Assembly (NCBI RefSeq): GCF_017654505.1
Contig: NC_054552.1
Location: 33,080,597 to 33,144,596 of the forward strand
Direction of reading: 5' to 3'
Origin: Polyodon spathula
Lineage: Eukaryota; Chordata; Actinopteri; Acipenseriformes; Polyodontidae
Length of the DNA: 64,000 nucleotides
Positions 14,791 through 27,125 of this stretch are shown piece by piece; position 1 is the stretch's first letter; the number at the start of each line of letters is the position of its first letter. The translations under genes were made by a program, and so were the position numbers. The notes beneath the pieces are model-generated. The model saw nothing but the letters and a program-made list of their open reading frames with translations, made no database searches and was not told the DNA's origin.

Positions 14791-17550
14791 GGGTCACTTT
14801 GCATGCTGTAGTTTCAGAGCAGTGTCGGGGCTTGCTGTGCATACACCATCACCCCCTAACAGGGTCCTGTATGGACTGCATTCTAACATGGGTTTATACA
14901 AGGCACAATACAGGTATTTGTGACTTGCATGTAACACACATTGATTTTCCATGCAGAGATTGGGTGACAGCTGGGAGTAGAGACTCTCTCTCATGTCTGC
15001 CCAAATAGTTCTCTGGTTCTGCGTGGTTGGAGGTCAGAAGAAGAATCTCCAGGTGTAAAGACGCCATGCTCCCAGAATGTTACAGCGAAGGGTTTGCTAC
15101 CAGGTAAGAAGCTGCATCCCTAGTTTATTTCATACAGAATACAAACCCATGTGCACCCCCTTTTGCGATTATAATATATGGATTCAAGGGAAGATCCAGT
15201 TTTCTTTGTTAATTAAACATCTCAGAGCAAATTAAGCACCTTAAGTAGCTTGGTAATATGCAGGTCATTTATTATTCTTTGCTCTTTCTTCTTAAAGAGG
15301 CCCATTGGAGACCTATAGATACAAAGATAGGAAGTCTTGGCACCCTGGTGAGGGAGTGTTACTGTAGAGTTACACTACATTAAACTCCCAATTCAGTAAG
15401 TCTGTATGGACACAATTCCATCTGCGCTAGTCTGCAATGCTCAGTCTCCTCTCGTTTCCAAGATCAAACTGAGGCTGCAGTCTAATCTGCAGCTCAAGTC
15501 AAAAATCACCTGTATGCATGACTATTTCATGGAATTGCTATTTATAAATGAATTCACCAGTTCCCAATATTACCCTCTCAGTGTGATATAGTAAACGGCC
15601 TTCATCTTTAGACTGCATATTATTTCTCTGCATTCCAGATTTATAGCCTGCTTCTCGCATCCTGTGCAATGGACCCACATTAGGTAACTTTCAATGCTAA
15701 CAGTCCCACCTGAAATCACTTTGATCTCGATCTGCTGCTGGTGGAAGTGAACCAGCCTGATTTCTATTCCCTCTTCAAGTCGATCTCCGTGACTGCTGGA
15801 AATGTGGTTTATTTTTCATTAAACGTCAGTTTTGATCCCCGGTGCCTGACAAACCTGAAATGTATTGGTTTGTCTGGCACAGGGTCCCAGCAATGGGTCT
15901 AGCGGGGGTTTGGTAATGGCTCTCTTCAGTTTTCTTCAGGTTAGAATGGAATTATAACAAAGTGTTCCTCATTTCACTCTGTATAAGGGGTTGACCACAC
16001 CTGGCCTCATTTTCATCCATGCATTATTTCTGAGCAACATCTGACAGCGTCTGTTTGCTGCAACCCTTGTACAAAATTGCCATTGAAAGCACTGCTGGGA
16101 GAGTGCCCGTGGGATGGAGTTTAGGCAGATCTGTTCTGTGTGAATTGAAGTGTCCCAGCGCATTTCATTGCCATTGATATACCCTTAGAGCTCCATTGAC
16201 TCCCCTGTCTGAGGTTCATTAGGAAACAAGCCATTTGCTCAGCCATTTAATTACCCAAATTGCCAATGGTAACGTACTATTAAAAAGGGTAGCTTCCACT
16301 TTCCATATTCCTGCCTTTATTGTGAAACAGCTCCCAGTGTGTCACGGGTTATTACCTCCAAATAAGGGCTGAGGCAATAACACAAAGCGCCTTGGAGTAT
16401 TCTGTTCTGAAAAGAAAATGGAATGGAAACCAAACTGACTCAAAACGGGTCTCTTTCAAGCAGCACAATCAAGCACACACAAGCCATACAAAAGAACTAT
16501 TGCCCAGTGGGTGTAGAACACTGTAATGATTCTGAATAATTAAAAAAAGAAAACACTGGAATGATTTAGTAACAGTGAAAAATGCTTTACGGCTCAAGTA
16601 TCGTTTCCATCAATGTATTTCATTGTATTCATTAGAAAGCTGTTTTGTTTTTTGTTTCAGGCTCCTGCATTGTAAAAGCTGTGTGTTTTTTTTACACTGA
16701 ACTGTAAGTGTCCCTTGGTATTGCAATACTTGCTGTCAGCAGCAAACTGCACATGTATCTACAATTAAAGACACACAGCACAGGTGACCTGAACCTACAG
16801 TTGTGCTGTTAACATCAATCCAAAGGCTGGGCATTTTTGCATCAATGCTTTTCCAGTTTATGTTACAAAACCAGAACAACAAAACAGGTTAATTTTACTG
16901 TTTTTACAAGTCCTGTAGCGGCTTGCTATTATTGTGACACAATTCGAAATGCAAAGGTCTTTCCCGAGAGGCATAAAAAGAGCAGCCCAGTGGTACAGTA
17001 CCAGACTGGAGAATCAGTGGTGAAAGGAAATCAGGAAAGACCTAATAAAATGCCTCTTAGATTTTCAAAGCCACAATGAAGCACAGATTCTGAGCAGAGC
17101 TGGAGTGCAGCTCAGCACTAATCTTCCTACTGCAGCAGCATGGGAGCAGGTGTCTGATGCAGGCGGGTTTCTCCTTTGCCAACATAAGGATTCTGAAAAT
17201 AGATGATCCGAAAGTAAAATATTACATCCCGATGTAATACGTGCTGTGTTCAAATCTACAGTGCATGGGTGTTTGTGACAGGGAAAAAAATGAAAAATGC
17301 TTTGTTAAGTTTTTGCTGCAGTTCAACCAAATAATACCCCCGTGTTCTTTTAAAATATTTCTAGCCATTTCAGGTTCTAAGGTGGCATATTAGTTAGCTG
17401 TGAGGTGTATCCAGAGTTAATAACACTAGTCTGTGCTCATAGCATCACCAGCATAGCTGTGAACGCATCGTTGTACTGACAAGCTAAGGTTTTACTAAAG
17501 GGTACAGACTACAGAGGTAACAAGGCGGGCACAGGGACTGGAGAGGGACA

Positions 17551-17584
17551 GTGCGTGCGCGTGCGCGTGTGTGTGTGTGCGTGT
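17551..17584. repeat. (GT/GC)n alternating purine-pyrimidine run
   Basis: GTGCGTGCGCGTGCGCGTGT continues as GTGTGTGTGC and GTGT. This 34-bp strictly alternating run, including CpG steps, is the classic kind of sequence able to adopt Z-DNA. Confidence 0.85.
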
Positions 17585-19590
17585 ACTTAGGTGACATACT
17601 TCTTAAACATGTATTTCACTGATGCAATTTTCAGTCTGCATTTAAATTAGATATTGTGAGCCCCAGTGGGGTTGTATAATCATGACAGTGTGGGAGTGAT
17701 TCGTTTTCCATTTTCAAAAGCCCCCCCCCCCATTTGTGCTTTGCTGAAGTTCTCCCGAGACACACTCTTCCCTTCTCTCAAACACGACTGTCAGATTGCT
17801 TAGCTATTATCAGATAACCCTTCATTCACTCCATCTTGTTCCTTCCTTGTGTGTCACTCGTACATCAGCCTAACCACGGGAGCCATTCTGCACTGGGACT
17901 GGAAAGCAACAAAACGCTTGAGTAGCATTGGAAAATGCACACGCTGTGAATTGTCATTTCTATAAATTGTCAGTAGCAAGCGCAGCGGATAGTGTGCGCT
18001 GCTGTTTGGGATTACGTTGTGTTGCATATCTGCAGAAATAAGCAGAAAACAGCAATAGGATATCTGTAGCACCCTTGAACTTGCATTCTTATACCTGAAC
18101 CGGAGTCAGAGCCACGTGTATATCATTAGAATGTATTTTGGATTTTTTATTAGGCTATTTCAGGGACAGTTAAATCTCGGGCTGCACTAGCATTTTGTTT
18201 ATGCTGGTTCTGTTTCCAGCATCTACAGTACCTGTATTCTTCTGGAAAATGTCTACTGTATGTAGAAAATCTTCATCTGAAACCAAGGTTGCTCCACATT
18301 AAAAGACTCGTTAGAGACTGGGACAGTAGCATTGCAACAGGTGCTGTTTGTTTAGCGGTGCCACTATTTGGAGAAACAGTTCTGGTAAATTAAGCTTCTA
18401 AGTTGTTGCTTTATGACCCGCGTACAGCAGACAATGGGATTCATCACTAGTGCAAAATTCTGAAAAGATTCATAAATGTAGGAGAACGCACAAAACAGTG
18501 CAGATTGATTCCTGGGAAAGGAGAATGCGTAAAGAATCTGAAAACGGACACAGAGACATCCATGTCTAATACACACCTTTGTTACTGCAAGAACAGTGTT
18601 GAACAATGGGCATTGTACTGCTGCATTTTACTCAGTGGAGTCCCATCTTCTGGTTCAGTGTGCCAGCATGTAGGTAATCATGAGGGTCCTTTTAACCCTT
18701 GGTTTATTATCAGCACATACTGTAGTGTCATTTGCCCTTGTAACGTAATGAGATGGAAATATATTGCTAATGATAAAGCATGTTTTATTCTGTGTTCTGA
18801 TTGGTTGACTGGTGGGTTCTAACTGTCTGGTGACCACCAGCAGATCAAGGCAGATTCTTCACACAAATTGTGAGCATAATAGCAAGCAGATATTGATAAG
18901 ACATATCTTACAAAGCATGTACTCAATCATTAAACTGACGCCTAGTTTTTAAAAGGTGAAAATATGAATTTCTATAATTCAAAGCCTGTGAAGCATTCTC
19001 AGGGTTGTTTGTTTCTCAGTTTAATCTGGAATATGAGTTTGTTGAGGCTGCAGTAAATGCTTTAATTACTGTAGTTTTAGACTACTTTGGAGAATTAGAT
19101 CTCTTGGTGGTCTACACTGTATCTAGAAGAGTCTGGGCAAGTTGCTGTTGTCCTAAAAATGTCTGCTACACATATTGCTACTGTGTAACTGAAGGTATAT
19201 AACTATTAGTGACTGCTGCAGCACAATTGTATGCTCACTTGAAACAAAACAGAAATTCTCTGGTGTCACTCGCTGCTCTGAAGGTCCTGCACCTTGATGT
19301 ATTTTTCTGGAAGAAGGGTATTGATTTTATCAGGAATGTGCAGTCTGGGTGTTAAAGACCTTAGCGTGCCACTGATGAACAATCATGCTAGAGTTCTGTG
19401 GCATCACAAAGCTCAAGAGAAATGGGACTGTGAGCAGGAGGAGGGAGGGAGGGAGGCAGCCTCTTGAACATGGCTCGCTCTTTTTGGGTTTATTTTTTCC
19501 TATTTCTCGCCTCATTTCCCACAACTGATTGTAGGACAAAATGATAGGCTTTACAGAGGTCTGGGTAAGTTCCTAACACTGTAGTTCATA

Positions 19591-19605
19591 CAGTAGATGG
19601 CAGCT
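19591..19605 (+). promoter_or_regulatory. CTCF-like core motif (candidate)
   Basis: CAGTAGATGGCAGCT fits the AGATGGCAGC-type CTCF core. No conservation or occupancy information is available, so the support is weak. Confidence 0.2.
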
Positions 19606-19794
19606 CTGAGCGTTTCCAACGGCCAGAGGGAGCTGTTTCAAAGGAGGGCCTGTGACTGTAATAAATGCAGGGACTGTGTAGTAAACCCTGTAGTCTGGGG
19701 GTACTGAAGCTCACTCTGTGGGGTAAAAGAAACTGGAAGCCCAGGGCTGCAAAGGGGTTCAGATCACCTGTGAATCCTCCTGCACTGCTGACCT

Positions 19795-20077
19795 GAGCAT
19801 TCTGCAGTGGGCATGTGCGAATTTCAGTCTGTGCTGCCACAGAGTTTCTTCTGAATGCTACTCCGAATGGGTAGAACCTGAAATCTATCTGTACCGAGCA
19901 TTCTGCAGTGGAATTTCAGTCTGTGCTGCCACAGTGTTTCTTCTGAATGCTGCTCCGAATGGGTAGAACCTGAAATCTATCTGTACCGAGCATTCTGCAG
20001 TGGAATTTCAGTCTGTGCTGCCACAATGTTTCTTCTGAATGCTGCTCCGAATGGGTAGAACCTGAGATCTATCTGTA
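19795..20077. repeat. tandem repeat, 92-bp unit, three copies
   Basis: GAGCATTCTGCAGTGG recurs at 19795, 19896 and 19988. The first copy carries a 9-10 bp extra segment (GCATGTGCGA); the later spacing is 92 bp. Copies differ by a few substitutions, for example CTACTCCG versus CTGCTCCG. Confidence 0.93.
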
Positions 20078-20393
20078 ACACATACTCTGTTTGAGCAGTG
20101 TAAGGAAACAGTTTTTTGATCAATGAAATGCAAAAGAATGATTACAAGTTCTGTATTGGTAGGGTTGGCAGGTGCAGGAGTCACAGTGACGGGAGCTCTG
20201 ATCGGTGCGCTGTGTCCTTCACTCTGCTGCGGCAGCATTTCCCCCTGGTGATTTATTAGTGTTGCTCAGTGTTGCTGACAGTGTAGCTGCACTCTGAATG
20301 GAGAACAGGCTCTGAATTCAGGTGTCTAGACTGGACTCGCAGCGATAAGCAACAACTGGAAGGATACATCGTTGGTTGTTTTCAATCACCCTC

Positions 20394-20534
20394 CCTCTGC
20401 GTCCTTTGAGAACACTCTTCACCCCCTCTACATCCTTTGAGAACACTCTCCAACCCATCTACGCCCTTTGAGAACACTCTCCAACCAGTTTACTTCCTTT
20501 GAGAACACTCCAACCCCTCTAATAACTTTGAGAA
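20394..20534. repeat. tandem repeat, 31-bp unit, about 4.5 copies
   Basis: The core CCTTTGAGAACACTC recurs at 20403, 20434, 20465 and 20496, exactly 31 bp apart, with a decayed copy at about 20525. Between cores lies a C/T-rich segment. Four copies hold AGAACA, the hexamer half-site recognised by steroid receptors. Just beyond, on the minus strand (20541-20557), lies a TATAAATAAAC motif. Confidence 0.9.
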
Positions 20535-22454
20535 GATTGGGTTTATTTATAGCCAGGGGTTGCAGGAGTTGAACAATACCTTCCTTCTTGTGTCCAGTGC
20601 AAGCAGGCTTCACATGGGACACACGGATAATTCCAGCTTCCCTAAATTCAACGACAAACTTTCGACTCCTCATTTTCAACATCACCGACGTAGCACAAAC
20701 CAGCTCACTATCCCTGCATCTCCTCACTTCAAGTAAGAGGTGGCGTGTTAATTGACTTTCCCAGTCTCTACAAACATGGTTTAAATAACGTCATAGCTAA
20801 TTAATTAAGACACGCTTTTTATATAGTTTACAGACGCAGGCTCTTTACCTGCTGTGCAGCAATGGCAGTGTGTCTGTCTGGCTTGGAGGCATGTAAACTC
20901 TTCCTATTATCAACACTTCTGTTAATGAAAAGGGGTTACAATGATGTTCTCTTACCTCACATTAAGGGTACCGAAGGATCCCCTCATGCCAACATACAGG
21001 GGCAGAGTGCATCCAGTAATGCACAGCAAACCTAAATCAAGAGGCTGGTCACATGGAACTCTTTGATAAGCAGTGTACAGGGAGATTATTATATAGATGC
21101 AGCTATTTTAAGAAGTGGTGGATGTGCTTTCGAAGGGCTAAAGCAGCATGGCAAATCTCCTGGGCACCCCACTAACATTTCTGATCAGCAACTATGGAAA
21201 GTAGCAGCTGTACATGTTCATTTCATGCTGCCAATAAAAATACAAAACAAAAAAATACACCAATCTGTCTGTTTTCTGGGAGCGTGTATGCGTCATAGAC
21301 TTCCTGCTCTCGTTTATCTAATCACAAATGATAGCATGAAACTCGATAACCACAATTGTATATGCCAAGACACAAAGACATTCGAGATCTGATTCTTTCA
21401 TTTCATTTTTTACAAAAATAAAGATTTCACATCCCAGCAGCTGCTAGAAATGTAATAATAAGCACAACACACACTCATTCTTTGAAGAATGAAATGCTGG
21501 TGAAAAAAAAGCTAATAGTAATTTTGCCTTCAGTAACAACAGAAAGTTGAGCAACCAAGATCAACACAACAAACTACTTCCAAACATTCAAAACAAGCAG
21601 GTACTTTAATGAGTTAAATGCACTGACAGAATAAAATGTTTTGCGCGCAATGCTTTGAACACACACACCCACAGGCCACAGGTGTAGTGTACCCCAACAT
21701 TTTCTATCGGGATCAACCCTGGAGGACATAAACTCCCCATCTTCTGAACATCCGTCTATCCTTTTTTTACATTTAAAATAAAATTGCAGTTCCATATGAC
21801 CACAAATCACAGGTCTTAGTTTTTACACTATTTCCTGTATATCTAACAAGACTCGTACAAAGAGGCTGAAAGCGAGCAAACGGAGTGGTTTCATGTTTTC
21901 ACTTCAGGATTAGAGACACCTGAAGTGGGGGGCTGGGGGGATTACAGTTCAGTTGAGAATTGCTATTAAGTGCTACTGAAACCTCATCTGCTACTCTCGC
22001 CCTGAGACATACAGCAGCCAGTCTTCACACCACACTGCATATTTTATTTAACGTTGCTGTTCTGTGGAGCTTTAAAACTCTTGTGAACGGTTCGGTGGCA
22101 CAAATTGAAGCCCTCCATTATCAGCAGCCCCTGTAATTATACATTTATGCAAACTAAGAACCATGATCTGCATCAGGCAGTTAATCCACGCTGATGCTCT
22201 CGCGACTCCCTCCCTCCCTCTCACGAGTCGAGCGCCGACAGCCTGAAAACAGAAGTGATTAGAAGAGATTGAGCCCGACAGGGAGGTCGAGTGGCGTTTG
22301 CATAGGCTCTGTTTGGAGAGCACTGGTGCTTTTCATTTACTGCAAACTGCAGTCAAATGAAGGTGTGCTGTCTGTAAACCAGGAGTTCCAAAAGTGTCCT
22401 GGGTCAAAGAATTATGAAAATGAATAGTCCTGTTAATAATGGACTGCAAAGAGT

Positions 22455-22522
<68 letters not shown>

Positions 22523-25500
22523 CGCCTACATGCAGTAGATGATTTGGGCTCTACTCAGATCAATGTCAGATAATCAGCTTGTTAGGTAGTGGAAGGAAAG
22601 AAAAATACATTTTGGAACCTTGTACAGCCATCATATGTCGCCAGGACTGGAAGAGACCTGCAGCAAACTAATAAAGGCAATTCTGATGTGCGTTCACAGG
22701 TCAGGATTGTCCTGTCCCGCTGGGTACGGAAGGGATTTGTCGAGTTGAGAAATCCAGATATTGCGAGAGTGGAGTTCTATTTTTTATTTTGGACTGCACA
22801 GGTGAATAGATTGACAGCACTCCAGGTTAAATTGAATCTATCCACCCAAACGCAGCAAGCAGAAATGAAGAGTCTTTTTTTTTTTTTTTTTTTTTTATTG
22901 CACAGCCCTCATGGTAGAGCATCAGGGAAGCAGCACAGCTGCACCCTCTTCTGTACAGTCAGCTGCTTCTGTGAAAGATCTGGCCCTGCTTTGCTGGCTG
23001 GAGAGATCTCAGGGGTGAGTCAATTAACCTGACCACAGTTGCACTGATGTTCCTGTCAAGTACAGTAAGGCAGAAACACAGAATCTAGCTCAATCCCCTT
23101 TCACTCATGCGGTTACATTCAAGCCTTTTGTCCAAGCCAAAATGAGTCCGGGACACCAGGTGCATTTTTTCTTCCCCTGGCAATATATTTTACATTTAAC
23201 GACGCAGAAGGGCAAGAAGAAGCAAACATAAAGTTTGAAAACGTGCATGGTAAAATAGTTATAGCATATGGCTCCAGTATTTACCTGTTCTTGAAAAGTA
23301 AGGCCCACAATCCCTTGTCATGTTTTCTGCCAAACATGAAACATTAATGCCACTCAGTCAAACTCATTAGTCTACCCAGAACTCTGTTGTAGCTCTGAAA
23401 TCCCCTACGCATTTCCAGAGCCAGATTGTAAACTTGGTTCCAACAACAGCGTTCCAGTTTATATTGAACAGAAGGCAATCTGGAGATGAAGCACAGTTTT
23501 GAAGTGGTGTTGAGTTATTTGAGTCCTGTTGAAAGCATGCAGGGATAGTGACGCTGTAATGCCATGTACCTACAGGCTGATCAGACCCCGCGGAAAGTGA
23601 CACTGAGACTGTCTCTGGACCCCCCTCCCAAGCTTGCACTCGCAGGAGTTTCTATTAAAGCCTGTCATTACCTGGGGCATTGACATTGGTGGGTTGGTCT
23701 GTTGTTAAATATATTACCTAGAAATCACTGTTGAGGATTTACAGCAATTGGAGAATTGCCTGTTTTCATAAATATACTACATTTACACCCTGACTAGATT
23801 CCATGCTAAACCTATGGTACATGGTCTTCCTTTTTGTCTAGTTAGGTGGACTTTATCAGTTTTACTGTATATCTGTCATACAAATTCACTTTTTTGTAGT
23901 AAGCGTGCACATGTGAAAGACACCTACAAACTGTAAAAGGACCATGGAAACCTCTCCAAACTCCTTAAAGAAAAAAAAAAAAAAATAACAACTACATTGT
24001 TTCATAAAACAATTACATTTTCTTTCTGCATAAAAATGATTTATTAATGAAAAAAATCCATCAATACTCGCGCTGCATGCAATATAAATAAGAGTTTAAT
24101 AAAAATGCCACTTCCATATTGATATGAGAGAAAAGCTATCTGGTGTAAAGGCAATAAAGCAGAGTGTAATTGAGTCTTGGGTCCTGTATTTATTTACTTC
24201 TTATTTCATTCCAGTGATTATTGCACTGCAGTGCTGTAAAGCAAAGCAGGCAAACTCATAGGCAAGCATTGTTAAGAATAGTGACGTACAGCATTGCAAA
24301 CCACAGCAAAGGTTTCATATAAGCATTCAGCGGAAACTGCAAATCAGTTATTATATGGGACAGCACAGGCTGGGTCACTGCAGACTTTGCCAATGCCAGA
24401 TTTATCTTGAGGAAGCTTGAATCCTTTTCTTTTCTGTTTTTTTTGTTTTGCCTCAGCTAGCCTTCACTGGAACGAGCTGCCACTTACCAGTGAGAGGTGT
24501 AATTCCTGCATGCAATCCTTCAGCTTTCTGACAGACAGTGTTCAAGGCAGCCCGATAGTGTGAAGAGGACTCCAGCCCAGTGGGTACTGAGCTGAGACCA
24601 CTGACACTCATTACACACAGTCCCCTGGCAGTCAACAGAAATAAATCATCACTGCTGTTTCTGGACAATCCACTGAGCCACTTTAAACAAAGTGTGGGAA
24701 TAAATATTTTATAAAGGGTACCATATATTGTGTAGCTCTTATATTGGTGCTTCTTCCCCTGTTTACTAGCCACAGTAGTACTATTGCATATCCATGTGGT
24801 AATAGGTGACCATTAATAATGGGCAAAAATGAACCTTTGAAACAACAAATGAATAGAAAAGCAGAGATAATCTCAAAGAATTATAAAGATGTTAGCCTCG
24901 TGGTTGAATAATGCCTAAGCTATTTGCTGTTATTATTTAACAGGAAAGCAATAATGTTCTTCATGCCTTTCCTTATAAAATGCTAATTCTTCCCCCTTTA
25001 ATAAAATACTCACTTTTACACTTGATATGAAAAGTGAAAAGTTTCATCCACGCACATAGAAGTTACTTTCCAAAATGTATTCAAACTTCACTGTAGCTGC
25101 ATACAAATGCGTCAAACCATTAGGGCTGAAAACAAAACACAAGCACATACAGAAAAAGAAAACTAAAGCCAGGGATTGGAATTGCATTTCTTGCCAGCCC
25201 AAGACTTTTTGATGATCCATCTGCTTTGTTTTAGGATAGACTAGGCTAGCCAATAGTCTGGGATTAACTTGACTATATCATTAAATGAAATGTAAGGTAA
25301 TTACTGAGTAAACATCGGAGAGATAATGAGAGATAATTAAGCAGTAATCTACTAATCAGTGCTGTGAAACATGGGGAATGGGTAAAGAACAGGCTGTGGT
25401 GCAGAACTTTGAAAGAAGTCCTTTAAGATACGTTTCTAAATGCAAGAAGGTGCAGCATTGTGTACAGCTGGGCAGTGGCACTGCAGTGGAGTGGTGAGGA

Positions 25501-25828
25501 GAGGAGAGAGGTACAGAAAGCAGGCGTTCTAAAAAAACACACACACAGTGCCTCCAGGAGCTGCTGTCAGTGGATAACTAATGTCTGGTTGGCAAAGTCC
25601 CTGGCAGTATGGGTCAGGTGTGGGCACGTCAGTTGCTCAGAGGTACCCTCTCTGGATCCACGGGCATGTTAAAGCACGTACACAGACACACACATGCATT
25701 CTGAGTAATCTGCAGTTTACAGGGCAAGCTGTGAAGGTGCAGATCCCTTGTATAACGCATTGGTTGCTGTTTTGTTCTTTATGTTAATTTAACAGTTTTT
25801 ATATTTGTAGTGATAACAAGCAGTGACG
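20535..25828. other. intronic stretch without gene
   Basis: Includes a 99-codon minus-strand open frame (20428-20727) with no recognisable domain that partly overlaps the 31-bp repeats. Simple repeats are a long TA array at 22460-22522, T22 at 22875-22896 and A15 at 23971-23985. No gene was recognised. Confidence 0.55.
22460..22522. repeat. (TA)n microsatellite
   Basis: About 31 TA units with one AAT interruption near 22496-22499. It is self-complementary and could extrude as a cruciform. Confidence 0.95.
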
Positions 25829-25851
25829 TTTTTTTTTTTTTTTTTTTTTTT
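25829..25851. repeat. T23 homopolymer, left border of G-depleted island
   Basis: An uninterrupted T run. Composition changes sharply right after it. Confidence 0.93.
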
Positions 25852-26339
25852 ACAAAATTCACTCAAATTCAAACATGAACAAGAAAACAAAAAAAATATA
25901 TCTCCCTTAAAATATAACCCAAAATTAATCATGATAAAAAATAAGGGCCAATAGGTTTACGAAATATGATCAAGACGCTTAAAACGCATCCCTAGCTTCC
26001 TCAATATAACATCACACATAACAAATAACTCATATCAAACACCCATAACATACATAATTTCCCAACAAAAATTGACAAAATTAAGAATGATCACAACACT
26101 TATAAATAATTCACTTACATATCACAAAAAAAGAATAAAAACAACTTAACACTAATACAAAATGACACAATTTCCGCCCCTTAAGATATCGCACATCCAC
26201 CCTAATTTAAGATAAAAACATAAAAAAAAATAAAAAATAACAAAATACAACATTCCAACCCCAAAAATCCTAAAACATAATTCAAATTATATTAGCACGC
26301 TTTGAAAAAAAATAACACTCGAACCCGACACATATGATA
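25852..26339. other. strand-asymmetric, G-depleted island
   Basis: Counting lines 25861-26340 gives about 29 G in 480 bases (roughly 6%), while A and C dominate on the + strand. Read on the minus strand it is G/T-rich and almost C-free, resembling C-to-T-converted DNA. It is bounded by T tracts on both sides, and neighbouring intron has normal composition. No gene was recognised. It could be a strongly deaminated segment, a G/T-rich minus-strand insert, or low-quality consensus between homopolymers. Confidence 0.7.
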
Positions 26340-26382
26340 AGGTGTGAGGTTATGTTCTGGGCATAAACTTTATTTTTTTCTT

Positions 26383-26383
<1 letters not shown>

Positions 26384-26422
<39 letters not shown>

Positions 26423-26438
26423 CTTTTTTTTTTTTTTT
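26384..26438. repeat. long T tract, right border of G-depleted island
   Basis: About 54 T with a single C at 26423, preceded by another T-rich run (TTTATTTTTTTCTTAAC) from about 26369. Confidence 0.93.
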
Positions 26439-27027
26439 ACATGACCGTAAATAAAGTTACCTGAGATTAGTTTTCATCAGACAACAAACTAAACATGCAG
26501 TAATGACAGCTACTGTGACAGCAGGTTTTAAATTGAGGCATTTTATCTGGCAACACCCATTCAGCAATGAATCAGTCTCTTCTAAACCAAGACCTCGCTA
26601 AAGTGAAATCTGAAAGAGCATGTTTTTTAAAGGAATGGGCTGTCATAGTAAATGCAGTATCATGTTGTCTGCTGATCAAGGTAATCTGGTGTTCCTCGTG
26701 GAACGTGGTAAACGATACTCACAAAGGAACACTTTGGGCGTGCAATTAATCAGCAGGTTGTAACAATCCTGTGAAATTACTACAGCAAAATAAAAATAAA
26801 TGAAAAACAATTATTTTCGAAGTCTTGCAGTAAGGACTGGAATGCAGTATTTGGTGTTCAGCCAGTGCCTTGCATTATCTTCATCTCTTGGAACAAAAGA
26901 GCGTCGTTTTCTTTTCGAGTGCATCTTGAAAAGGAAACGTGACAGATCGCTGAGGAACGCTTTGCTTTGTGCTTTGAAACATAGCCAGCCATGAGGTTAA
27001 ATATCCCAGCATGCTCCTGGGCCCATT

Positions 27028-27125
27028 GGCCTCATGGTGTAGAGGGTGCTTGTCTCTATCGCGCCTGTTTACTGCTTGAAACATCAATTATTTAACAGCA
27101 GGTCATTGATTCCCAGCTGGGGCAG
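27028..27125 (+). mobile_element. possible tRNA-derived SINE head, degenerate
   Basis: CCTCATGGTGTAGAGGGTGC resembles a pol III A box in a tRNA-like 5' part. GGTCATTGATTCCCAGC about 70 bp on resembles a decayed B box. The spacing is longer than in a tRNA and no tail was identified, so this is tentative. Confidence 0.25.

Larger units (their letters stand above)
14074..19794. other. intronic stretch without gene
   Basis: Long stretch of unique-looking intron. It holds a possible CORE-SINE remnant at 14688-14790, an alternating purine/pyrimidine run at 17551-17584, C11 at 17721-17731 and a short GGGA run near 19436-19457. The short open frames lack recognisable domains. Confidence 0.55.

Noticed and set aside
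15067..15104. Possible alternative first exon (ATGCTCCCAGAATG... ending ACCAG|GTAAGA)
   Set aside because: A good-looking donor follows a short ATG frame, but it ends in phase 2 whereas exon 2 starts in phase 0, so it would not join in frame; no promoter signal was evident.
20428..20727. 99-codon minus-strand open frame as a gene or transposon protein
   Set aside because: No recognisable domain; part of it is a translation of the 31-bp tandem repeat, and the TATA-like motif lies inside it rather than upstream.
25852..26339. Nuclear copy of mitochondrial DNA
   Set aside because: The low-G strand bias is reminiscent of mitochondrial DNA, but no tRNA, rRNA or mitochondrial protein segment was recognised.
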